NCBI GenBank assembly: GCA_903970565.1
Contig: CAJCJE010000006.1
Coordinates: forward strand, 1-5,497
Length of the DNA: 5,497 bases
Source of the DNA: Candidatus Melainabacteria bacterium
GTDB taxonomy: Bacteria; Actinomycetota; Actinomycetes; Mycobacteriales; Pseudonocardiaceae
Reading direction: 5' to 3'
Positions 1-4,469 of this stretch are shown piece after piece. The notes under the pieces are model-generated. The model was not told the origin of the DNA and did not search any database. It was given only the letters and a program-made list of their open reading frames with translations. A program made the translations under genes and the position numbers. Each line of letters begins with the position of its first letter. Positions within the stretch are counted from its first letter, which is position 1.

Positions 1-660
1 CCCGCGTCGTTCTTCTATCCGGCGGTGTCGGCGCTGCTGCATCCCGAGGAGGTGCGCGGCTATGTCGACGCCGGGCACGAGGTCGCGCTGCACGGCTGGA
101 TTCACGAGCGCAACGCGCTGCTCGGCGAGGGCGACGAACGCGAACTGGCGCTGCGCGCCGCCGACACCCTGGAACGGCTCACCGGCATCCGGCCGGTCGG
201 CCTGCGCACCCCGTCCTGGGACTTCTCCGCGCACACCCTGGGCATCGCCCGCGAGATGGGCCTGCGCTACGACTCCTCACTGATGGCCGACGACGACCCC
301 TACGAGCTGCTGCACAACGGCGAGCGCACCGGCATGGTGGAGATCCCGGTGGAGTGGATTCGTGACGACGCGCCGTATTTCGTGATGGCCCGCTTCGACG
401 GCGTCCGGCCCTACACCCCGCCCCGGCAGGTGCTGGGCATCTGGCAGGACGAGTTCCGCGCCGCCCTCGCCGAGGGTGGCCTGTTCCAGCTGACCATGCA
501 CCCGCACATCATCGGCCACCGCTCCCGGATCGCCGTGCTGCGCGAACTGGTCGAGGAGATCCACGGTACCGAGGGGGTCTGGTTCGCCACCCATGCCCAG
601 ATCGCCGACTACTGCTGGGCCCGGGCCGGGTCTTCGGTCGGGCCGGGCGACACCCACTGA
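1..660 (+). CDS. Polysaccharide deacetylase (NodB/CE4 superfamily), 5'-truncated by the window edge
   Basis: The frame is open from base 1 and ends at TGA 658-660, leaving 219 residues; the true start lies upstream. It begins with the conserved ASFFYPA strand of NodB domains. GHEVALHGWIHE follows at visible residues 25-36, and its HxxxH (H31, H35) is the metal-binding motif of CE4 enzymes. RTPSW at 69-73 and MHPH at 166-169 are the later active-site loops. The Asp-Asp motif must lie before the window. The GHEVALHG style and the HPH loop are closest to the HpPgdA/PuuE-like branch. That branch includes peptidoglycan deacetylase-like proteins and allantoinase-type amidohydrolases, so removal of acetyl groups from a glycan is likely but not certain. 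No signal peptide can be assessed. A minus-strand gene converges on it 28 bases downstream. Family confidence is high; the substrate is unknown. Confidence 0.9.
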   Translation, partial: PASFFYPAVSALLHPEEVRGYVDAGHEVALHGWIHERNALLGEGDERELALRAADTLERLTGIRPVGLRTPSWDFSAHTLGIAREMGLRYDSSLMADDDPYELLHNGERTGMVEIPVEWIRDDAPYFVMARFDGVRPYTPPRQVLGIWQDEFRAALAEGGLFQLTMHPHIIGHRSRIAVLRELVEEIHGTEGVWFATHAQIADYCWARAGSSVGPGDTH

Positions 661-699
661 CCGGCCCGGTCGAGTGGGTGTTGCTCGGTCAGGCCGGGG
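632..699 (+). terminator. Long hairpin across the convergent gene junction, probable terminator
   Basis: CACCCACT (651-658) pairs perfectly with AGTGGGTG (673-680). Inside, GACC (659-662) pairs with GGTC (668-671) around a GGCCC loop, with one bulged G at 672. The stem extends outward through 641-650 with 681-690, all paired with three G-U wobbles. After one mismatch (640/691) it continues through 632-639 with 692-699. Both flanking stop codons lie within the structure. The wobbles pair only in the plus-strand RNA, so it should act mainly on the deacetylase transcript; the perfect core could serve both directions. There is no U-tract, which is common in actinobacterial terminators. Confidence 0.6.
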
Positions 700-913
700 C
701 GCGTTCGGTCTGGGCGGCGACGGCCTCCAGCGCTTCGATGATGTCCTGCATGTCGCGATAGGGGGTACTGCGTGAGGGGAGCGGTCGCAGTCGTTCGCGG
801 GTCACGCCGTCCACGCCGTACATGTCGGCCTGGGTCAGGATCTCCCAGCGTTGGGCCGGGAAGTTCAGGTCGGCGAGCACGAAGCACAGCGACTGTTTGT
901 CGAGCTCGGTCAT
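689..913 (-). CDS. Small DUF2795-like protein, 74 residues
   Basis: The function is unknown. The ATG at 913-911 is preferred over the GTG immediately before it (916-914) because AGGAG (complement of 919-923) lies 5 bases from the ATG and only 2 from the GTG. The protein is soluble and acidic in its middle. Its pattern L-x2-hx-FPA-x2-RW-x-hh-x2-A near residues 13-30, then a short Gly turn, RLRPLP at 41-46 and PYRDMQDIIEAL at 51-62, matches the helical DUF2795 layout, in which a 'FPA ... LP ... Y ... DV ... AL' signature recurs. There are no membrane segments or catalytic motifs. It converges on the deacetylase. It follows the cyclase gene in the same direction after 181 bases that carry several dyads, so it probably has its own promoter. 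Coding status is well supported by the ribosome site and G/C-rich third positions. The family assignment is from pattern only. Confidence 0.75.
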   Translation of the reverse strand: MTELDKQSLCFVLADLNFPAQRWEILTQADMYGVDGVTRERLRPLPSRSTPYRDMQDIIEALEAVAAQTERAPA

Positions 914-927
914 CACATCTCCTGGGG

Positions 928-944
928 TCGGACACCGTGTCCGA
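928..944. promoter_or_regulatory. Perfect 17-bp palindrome before the DUF2795-like gene
   Basis: TCGGACAC-C-GTGTCCGA has 8-bp arms around one central base. It lies 4 bases upstream of the AGGAG ribosome site of the minus-strand gene starting at 913, so it is probably at or just after the transcription start. In that position it suits a repressor operator, for example a TetR-type site. As RNA it would form only a very tight hairpin, so a DNA-binding role is more likely. No regulator gene adjoins it. The symmetry is seen directly; the role is inferred. Confidence 0.5.
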
Positions 945-957
945 GTAAAAATGGGAT

Positions 958-973
958 TGTGATGCCCATCACT
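958..973. promoter_or_regulatory. CRP/GlxR-type binding site candidate
   Basis: TGTGA-TGCCCA-TCACT matches the CRP-family consensus TGTGA-N6-TCACA at nine of ten defined positions, and the GTGA-N6-TCAC core used by actinobacterial Crp/GlxR is perfect. The inner dyad GTGATG-CC-CATCAC is exact. Its centre lies about 52 bases upstream of the ATG at 913, so it is well placed to regulate the DUF2795-like gene. It cannot be paired confidently with a -10 element, so activation and repression cannot be told apart. Confidence 0.5.
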
Positions 974-983
974 TTAAAAGGCA

Positions 984-999
984 ACCGACGTTCGTCGGT
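984..999. repeat. Dyad ACCGACG-TT-CGTCGGT, with a nested longer inverted repeat
   Basis: Perfect 7-bp arms flank a TT centre. In addition GCAACCGAC (981-989) recurs inverted as GTCGGTTGC at 1024-1032, so the left arm has two alternative partners. The element lies between the cyclase stop and the CRP-like site. It could be part of an operator array or a pair of mutually exclusive RNA hairpins in the cyclase 3' region. The symmetry is seen directly; no role is established. Confidence 0.4.
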
Positions 1000-1052
1000 G
1001 TCGCCGGTTGGACCGCGCGAGAGGTCGGTTGCGTGCTGTCGGCGGTCGCCTT

Positions 1053-1074
1053 CCGCGCCCGGTGATACGCGCGG
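1053..1074 (-). terminator. Weak hairpin downstream of the cyclase gene
   Basis: CCGCGC (1053-1058) pairs with GCGCGG (1069-1074) around a 10-base loop, starting 21 bases after the cyclase stop on the minus strand. There is no U-tract. It is plausible as a factor-assisted or U-less terminator, but a 6-bp GC stem is common by chance at this base composition. Confidence 0.25.
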
Positions 1075-1094
1075 CTGTCCGGACAAACCAGGTG

Positions 1095-2453
1095 TCAGCC
1101 GGCCTGCTGGCGGCGGTCCTCGGTGGGCTCGGTCTGCTGGCCGGGCTGCGGGTCGTCGTCGTGCACCGCGCGGATCGAACTCAGACAAACCTGGTTGCGG
1201 CCGTTGTCCTTGGCCTGGTAGAGGGCCGCGTCGGCGGCGAGCACGAGTTCGGTGAGAGTGGTCGCGCCGACCCCTGGATAGCTCGCGCCGCCGATCGACA
1301 CGGTCAGGCCGCGCACGGTCGAGGGCCCTCTGGTGCTGTCGACCGGGACGGCCAGCTCGTGGATGCGGGTCCGGATGCGCTCGGCGATGGTGGCCAGCTG
1401 GGTGAGGCTCACCCCGCTCATCGCCACCACGAACTCCTCGCCGCCCCAGCGGCCCGGACTGTCCTGGGTGCGGATCTCGGCGCTCAACGCCTGTCCGACG
1501 CAGCGCAGCACCTGATCGCCCGCGACGTGGCCGTAGGTGTCGTTGACCTGTTTGAAGTGGTCGAGGTCCAGGATCAGAATCCCGAGGGTGCCACCGCCGG
1601 CGGTGGCCCGCTCCAGGGCCTGCTCGGCGATCTGCCGCCACCAGCCGACCGCGTTGAGGTCGGTGGTCGAATCGGTCCGCGCGGCCTTGCGGTACTGGTT
1701 GAGCAGCAGGCTGCGATGCATGGCGACCAGGCCGGCGACGATGCCCAGTAACAGCAGCGGGTTGAACACCAGCACCCCGGCCGCGACCAGACCGAGGCCG
1801 AACGCGCCGACCTCCATCACCCGCTCGTCGATGTTGGCCAGCACCTGCGCGCCGCGAATGTTCGGTGAGGACATCAGGATCGCGCCGATCACCAGCGCGT
1901 AGTTGACCAGCCAGCGCACGGCTGCCGCTGCCGCGGCCACGCCGAGACCGACCATCGTGGTCGGCATACCGGGATGCGGGCCGGGCCCGGCGGCGAGCAC
2001 GGCGGCGGCGATCTCGGTGGCGATGATGACCGTGGCGCCGCTGAAGATCCACCGGTACAGCGGTCGCCGGCCGCGCCAGACCCGGAACCACGACCAGCCG
2101 AAGATGACCAGGACCAGACCGCAGGCCAGCGACGGGGGCAGGATCACCACGGCGGCGAAGCACCACACCGACTCGGTGTCCATGTACGGGCCGGCCTTCG
2201 CGTTGACCTCGCGAACCCGCTCGACGCCTCGGGTGAACTCGATGTAGGCGATGGCCGCGACCACGAGCACGGCGAAGCGGGTGAGTTCGAGGTGCGTGAT
2301 CGGCCGGCGGACCAGGAGGGCAGTGACCACCGCGATGGCGTCGATGAGCAACACGTAACAGACCACGTGACGGGGCGTGGACCACAACGGCCAACCGGTT
2401 ACCCACGTGAGCGGTCTTTTCACGACGCCCCTCACCCGCGATTCAGTATTCAT
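1095..2453 (-). CDS. Membrane-bound diguanylate cyclase (GGDEF domain)
   Basis: This 452-residue protein would make cyclic di-GMP from two GTP at the inner face of the cell membrane. Residues about 29-245 are hydrophobic, with some six probable membrane helices (roughly 29-48, 57-74, 95-120, 134-154, 165-192 and 212-245). They form a sensor region typical of actinobacterial cyclases that I cannot assign to a named MASE family. The GGDEF domain covers about 255-425. DLDHFKQVNDTYGH (296-309) is the metal and nucleotide region and GGEEF (337-341) is the active site. RTQD (328-331) sits exactly five residues before it, the canonical product-inhibition I-site. The usual D-x-LTGLxNR entry motif is degenerate (DSTTDLNAVGWW, 261-272). 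There is no EAL domain. The tail after 425 is polar and probably disordered. The ATG at 2453 has no clear ribosome site. GTG at 2423-2421 (codon 11) has GAGGGG four bases upstream and is a serious alternative start. Confidence 0.93.
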   Translation of the reverse strand: MNTESRVRGVVKRPLTWVTGWPLWSTPRHVVCYVLLIDAIAVVTALLVRRPITHLELTRFAVLVVAAIAYIEFTRGVERVREVNAKAGPYMDTESVWCFAAVVILPPSLACGLVLVIFGWSWFRVWRGRRPLYRWIFSGATVIIATEIAAAVLAAGPGPHPGMPTTMVGLGVAAAAAAVRWLVNYALVIGAILMSSPNIRGAQVLANIDERVMEVGAFGLGLVAAGVLVFNPLLLLGIVAGLVAMHRSLLLNQYRKAARTDSTTDLNAVGWWRQIAEQALERATAGGGTLGILILDLDHFKQVNDTYGHVAGDQVLRCVGQALSAEIRTQDSPGRWGGEEFVVAMSGVSLTQLATIAERIRTRIHELAVPVDSTRGPSTVRGLTVSIGGASYPGVGATTLTELVLAADAALYQAKDNGRNQVCLSSIRAVHDDDPQPGQQTEPTEDRRQQAG

Positions 2454-2474
2454 CGGGTGCGCGGCAAATCGACC

Positions 2475-2520
2475 GGCACCGATGAGGAGAATTCCGTCTT
2501 AACGTAGTCGAATCGGTGCC
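2475..2520 (-). promoter_or_regulatory. Possible cyclase promoter bracketed by an inverted repeat
   Basis: GGCACCGAT (2475-2483) recurs inverted as ATCGGTGCC (2512-2520), 28 bases apart. Between the arms the minus strand reads TACGTT (2506-2501), a fair -10 hexamer. It would place transcription start near 2494, about 40 bases before the ATG at 2453. No good -35 is visible. The arms flank the -10, as expected for a dimeric regulator or looped operator. The repeat is exact; the promoter call is weak. Confidence 0.35.
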
Positions 2521-2604
2521 AAAGGTGACCGCCATCCGGGGGACCATGAGAAATACACCCAGTTGGCCCACCACGTCACCGGCAGCATCCGAGGCCGGCC
2601 GGCA

Positions 2605-2643
2605 GGGAGGTGATCGGTCATGCGCACCAACGAGATCTGGTGA
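2605..2643 (+). other. Strong Shine-Dalgarno with 7-codon frame (MRTNEIW), possible leader peptide
   Basis: GGGAGGTGAT (2605-2614) is almost fully complementary to the 16S rRNA 3' end. It lies 9 bases before an ATG at 2620 whose frame is MRTNEIW followed by TGA (2641-2643). Such a ribosome site is rare by chance in this window, but no plus-strand gene follows before 3706, so there is nothing obvious for a leader to control. It may be a tiny translated peptide, the start of a decayed gene, or coincidence. Confidence 0.25.
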
Positions 2644-2811
2644 ATTCCGGCGTCCGGTCCGAACCGTGGCAAACGGCGACAAAACCGGTGCGGACAACGC
2701 GAATCAATCGTCCACCGTGCGATATCGGCTACTGCGGTGTTAACCGTTACACACTATCAGCACTACGCTTTTCGGCCCAGCGTCATCACCCAGGTGGTCG
2801 CTCGGCCGACC

Positions 2812-2848
2812 GGTGGGGCCGAAGTTCCCTGGTCACCTCGGCCCCACC
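2812..2848. terminator. 11-bp perfect stem hairpin, possible terminator of the nitroreductase transcript
   Basis: GGTGGGGCCGA (2812-2822) pairs without mismatch with TCGGCCCCACC (2838-2848) around a 15-base loop. It lies about 136 bases downstream of the nitroreductase stop on the minus strand. There is no T-run on the minus-strand exit side; on the plus strand ATTGTCT follows. The stem is the strongest in the gap. A terminator is the simplest reading, and an operator or RNA element is also possible. Confidence 0.4.
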
Positions 2849-2984
2849 ATTGTCTACCCCACTCGACCGTTCTCGCGCCGGTCAATCCGCTGGTCGGCGC
2901 CTGCTGGCACGGGCGCGGACAGCGTTTCGGCGAGCCCTGGCCGGTTGGCCGAGGACTCGCCGAGGAGGGGAGTGGAGGACTTTC

Positions 2985-3608
2985 TCAGGCCCACCTGACG
3001 ACATCGGACTCGTCCAGGCGCGGCAGTCGGCCGAACCACGGGTTCTCGCCGGGGTGGCCGATATTGACGATCAGGATGGTCCGCCAGCGGCCGTCCGGGA
3101 AGAACTCCGCGTCGACGCCGGCCGAGTCGTAGCCCTTCATCGGACCGGCGGCCAGGCCGTGCGCGCGGACGGACAGGATGAAGTAGCCGGCCTGTAGCGT
3201 GGCGTTGAACATGCCGCTGGTCTCGCGCATCTCGTCGTCGGCCGCGAGCACGTCCTTGAGTTCGGGTCGGAACGGCAGCAGGTCGGGCACGTGCTCGTGG
3301 AACGCGGTGTCCACGGCGAGTACGGCCACCGCGGGCGCGGAGGCGGTCTTGGCCTTGTTGCCATCCGACATGTGGGCCACCAGCCGGTCGCGCCCCTCGC
3401 CGGGCCGGACGTAGAGCACGCGCAGTGGCTGGAAGTTCGCGGCGGTCGGGGCCCACTTCGCCAGGTCCCAGATCTGGCTCAGTTCCTCGTCGCCGACTGG
3501 CGTCGGCGCGAACGAATTCGCGGTTCTGGCCTCGGTGAACAGCACCGCGCGACCGGTCTCGTCCAGCGGCTGGAGGCTGGTCGGGGTGGTGGTTTCCGTA
3601 GTGGTCAT
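2985..3608 (-). CDS. FMN nitroreductase, malonic semialdehyde reductase (RutE/HadB-like) subgroup
   Basis: This 207-residue protein should be a cytosolic flavoprotein using NAD(P)H and bound FMN. The E. coli relative RutE reduces malonic semialdehyde to 3-hydroxypropionate during pyrimidine breakdown. Landmarks shared with RutE from memory are FTEARTANSF (24-33, with the flavin-phosphate-binding ART), KWAPTAANFQPLR (51-63), SDGNKAKT (81-88), GPMKGYD (155-161), INIG (180-184 region) and LPRL (195-198). The length equals the family norm of about 200. The ATG at 3608 is chosen because homology begins shortly after it. An ATG at 3623 (adding MGHEI) is possible, and neither has a strong ribosome site. 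No other rut genes are nearby, so the real substrate may differ, for example quinones, nitro compounds or other aldehydes. It is divergent from an HxlR regulator across 97 bases, which suggests control by that regulator. Confidence 0.92.
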   Translation of the reverse strand: MTTTETTTPTSLQPLDETGRAVLFTEARTANSFAPTPVGDEELSQIWDLAKWAPTAANFQPLRVLYVRPGEGRDRLVAHMSDGNKAKTASAPAVAVLAVDTAFHEHVPDLLPFRPELKDVLAADDEMRETSGMFNATLQAGYFILSVRAHGLAAGPMKGYDSAGVDAEFFPDGRWRTILIVNIGHPGENPWFGRLPRLDESDVVRWA

Positions 3609-3626
3609 AATCTCGTGCCCCATCTG

Positions 3627-3691
3627 GCGAGTCGCTTCAGCTTGGCGAGTGACTTCGAAAAAGCGAGTAACTGCGTTGACGCTAGCACTCG
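3627..3691. promoter_or_regulatory. Operator array: three GCGAGT direct repeats at 18-bp spacing plus an inverted copy
   Basis: GCGAGT occurs at 3627, 3645 and 3663, exactly 18 bp apart. The extended units are GCGAGTCGCTT, GCGAGTGACTT and GCGAGTAACTG. An inverted copy, CACTCG (reverse complement CGAGTG), lies at 3686-3691 beside the regulator's -10. The array fills most of the 97-base gap between the divergent nitroreductase and HxlR genes. HxlR proteins are winged-helix dimers that usually autoregulate and control a divergent neighbour, so this is the likely binding region. The repeats are seen directly; the binding protein is inferred. Confidence 0.6.
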
Positions 3692-3693
3692 GA

Positions 3694-3705
3694 TAAGATG
3701 AGGCC
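3694..3705 (+). promoter_or_regulatory. -10 element giving a probably leaderless HxlR transcript
   Basis: TAAGAT (3694-3699) is a good -10 hexamer, and only six bases (GAGGCC) separate it from the ATG at 3706. Transcription would then start at or next to the A of the start codon, the standard geometry of actinobacterial leaderless genes. The nearby TTGACG (3676-3681) is only 12 bases away, too close to be its -35. The inverted CACTCG at 3686-3691 lies directly upstream of the -10, so a bound regulator would block this promoter. Confidence 0.5.
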
Positions 3706-4050
3706 ATGTCGGATGGCTGTGAGAAGGCGCACGACGCACGCAGCTGCGATGGTGCCCTGGCACATGCCTTCGGATTCCTCGGCAAACGCTGGAACGGTGT
3801 CCTGCTGAGCGTGCTGATCAGCGGTCCGGCCAGCTTCACCGAGCTGCGCAGGGCCGTCGTGGGAATCAGCGACTCGGTGCTCTCGGAGCGGTTGAGCGAG
3901 TTGACCAAGGCCGGCCTCGTGCAGCGCTCGGTCGAGGAGGGACCGCCGGTCTCGGTGGCCTATCAGCTGACCCCCTCCGGGCAGGGCTTGCTGCCCGCGC
4001 TGAACGAACTCAGCAACTGGGCCAGGGAGAACATGCCCAGCACGTCCTGA
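3706..4050 (+). CDS. HxlR-family winged helix-turn-helix regulator
   Basis: At 114 residues this is the usual size for HxlR/YodB/QorR-type regulators. The typical core starts with a conserved Cys before the first helix (C14, in SCDGALAHAFGFLGKRW, 13-29). FTELRRAVVGISDSVLSERLSELTKAGLVQR (44-74) is the DNA-recognition helix-turn-helix. A wing with VSVAYQLTPSGQGLLPAL (82-99) and a C-terminal dimer helix ending in NWARENM follow. A second Cys at position 5 lies near C14, and the two could form a thiol switch. Family members often respond to quinones, aldehydes or oxidants through such cysteines. The gene is divergent from the nitroreductase, a common pairing for a repressor and its target. The start is fixed by the adjacent -10 and by family length. 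The ligand is unknown. Confidence 0.93.
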   Translation: MSDGCEKAHDARSCDGALAHAFGFLGKRWNGVLLSVLISGPASFTELRRAVVGISDSVLSERLSELTKAGLVQRSVEEGPPVSVAYQLTPSGQGLLPALNELSNWARENMPSTS

Positions 4051-4081
4051 CGGCCGGTCCGGCGACCCGCTGGCCGACGCG

Positions 4082-4118
4082 GCCGGGAGAGTCCTCCGGC
4101 ACCCATGTCGGTGGGTTT
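4082..4118 (+). terminator. Tandem small hairpins after the HxlR gene
   Basis: G-CCGG(G)AG (4082-4089) pairs with CTCCGG-C (4094-4100) around AGTC with one bulged G. Next to it ACCCA (4101-4105) pairs with TGGGT (4112-4116), followed by TT. Beginning 31 bases after the stop, they are a plausible terminator for the regulator transcript. The stems are short, so confidence is modest. Confidence 0.35.
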
Positions 4119-4179
4119 GCGCTGTTCGGGCGGATGATCGATCAAGTGGCCATGCGGTCGCCGAGAGCGTCACCGGGTC

Positions 4180-4208
4180 TTGACACGGCCGTTCCGTGCG
4201 GCCAAGCT
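4180..4208 (+). promoter_or_regulatory. Putative csxA promoter
   Basis: A perfect TTGACA (4180-4185) is followed after 17 bases by CAAGCT (4203-4208), which keeps the key A and final T of a -10. The implied transcription start is near 4215. The -35 is convincing and the -10 is weak, which fits a regulated promoter. The palindrome at 4226-4240 would lie about 11-26 bases into the transcript. Confidence 0.4.
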
Positions 4209-4225
4209 GTGGGGCATTCGGTAGG

Positions 4226-4240
4226 TAGTTTTACAAACTA
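4226..4240. promoter_or_regulatory. Palindromic operator TAGTTT-TAC-AAACTA upstream of csxA
   Basis: Six-base arms are perfectly symmetric around TAC. The 15-bp site is strikingly A/T-rich in GC-rich surroundings. The TAGTTTnnnAAACTA style resembles ROK-family operators such as the xylose repressor site with its ...AAACTA end. In Streptomyces the ROK regulator CsnR is known to repress chitosanase genes. A chitosan-oligomer-responsive repressor site is therefore a reasonable inference. It sits just after the putative start of transcription. No regulator gene is in the window. Confidence 0.5.
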
Positions 4241-4469
4241 GGACGTTCCGCGCCCCATCCGCGACGGATACCCGCCGGGTCCTCGGGTCTCCCGCGCCGC
4301 TTCCGGTTGGGCCGGCCGACCCTCGTCTCCTCCCCCGAACGCCACGGTGACCCGCACGGCCGCCGTGGCCGGCTCCGGCGCGCCCGGCGCCGGTCCCGCT
4401 CACGCACGACCTCCCCTCCCCGAAGCCATCTGACAAGCGGTGTGAACCGCGGATGGGAAGTGGCAGAAG

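Larger units (their letters stand above)
2454..2984. other. Intergenic region of about 530 bases without a convincing gene
   Basis: This gap lies between the cyclase start and the nitroreductase stop, both on the minus strand. Frames open here on either strand lack the strong G/C third-position bias of the neighbours and have no recognisable protein. The stretch from about 2490 to 2770 is more A/T-rich than its surroundings, as expected for regulatory DNA. It holds the inverted repeat near the cyclase promoter, a strong ribosome-site-like sequence before a 7-codon frame (2605-2643), a small dyad GTGT-TAAC-C-GTTA-CAC (2737-2752) and an 11-bp stem hairpin (2812-2848). A decayed gene is possible but none is identified. 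Confidence 0.5.
4051..4469. other. Non-coding region: HxlR terminator, csxA promoter and long leader
   Basis: These 419 bases separate two plus-strand genes, and no credible gene lies in them. The left part holds the putative terminator hairpins. The middle holds a TTGACA promoter element and an A/T-rich palindrome. From about 4215 to 4469 is a GC-rich leader of roughly 255 bases before the glucosaminidase ATG, ending with a small hairpin, GCGGT-GTGA-ACCGC (4437-4450), just upstream of the start region. A leader this long leaves room for post-transcriptional control, but I recognise no riboswitch. Confidence 0.5.

Noticed and set aside
1008..1751. Plus-strand frame of 247 codons opposite the cyclase
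   Set aside because: It is antisense to the conserved GGDEF domain, a low-complexity product of GC-biased third positions.
913..2406. Long open frame on the minus strand (497 codons) overlapping the cyclase
   Set aside because: It is very rich in Arg, Gly and Pro with no recognisable motif, and it shadows the cyclase frame, whose GGDEF motifs are intact.
2443..2697. Minus-strand frame of 84 codons overlapping the cyclase start
   Set aside because: It needs a TTG start without a ribosome site, lacks strong third-position G/C bias and resembles nothing known to me.
2516..2743. Plus-strand frame of 75 codons in the large gap
   Set aside because: It lacks the third-position bias of the neighbours, has a weak ribosome site and no recognisable domain. 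I cannot exclude a small gene.
2610..3197. Plus-strand frame of 195 codons entering the nitroreductase
   Set aside because: Its GTG start is itself part of the Shine-Dalgarno sequence, and more than a third of it is antisense to the nitroreductase.
3676..3681. TTGACG as a -35 element for the HxlR gene
   Set aside because: Only 12 bases separate it from the TAAGAT -10, and no -10-like sequence lies at 16-18 bases.
3609..3908. N-terminal extension of the nitroreductase to 307 residues
   Set aside because: The extension runs antisense through the HxlR gene and the repeat-filled promoter, and RutE homology starts only after 3608.
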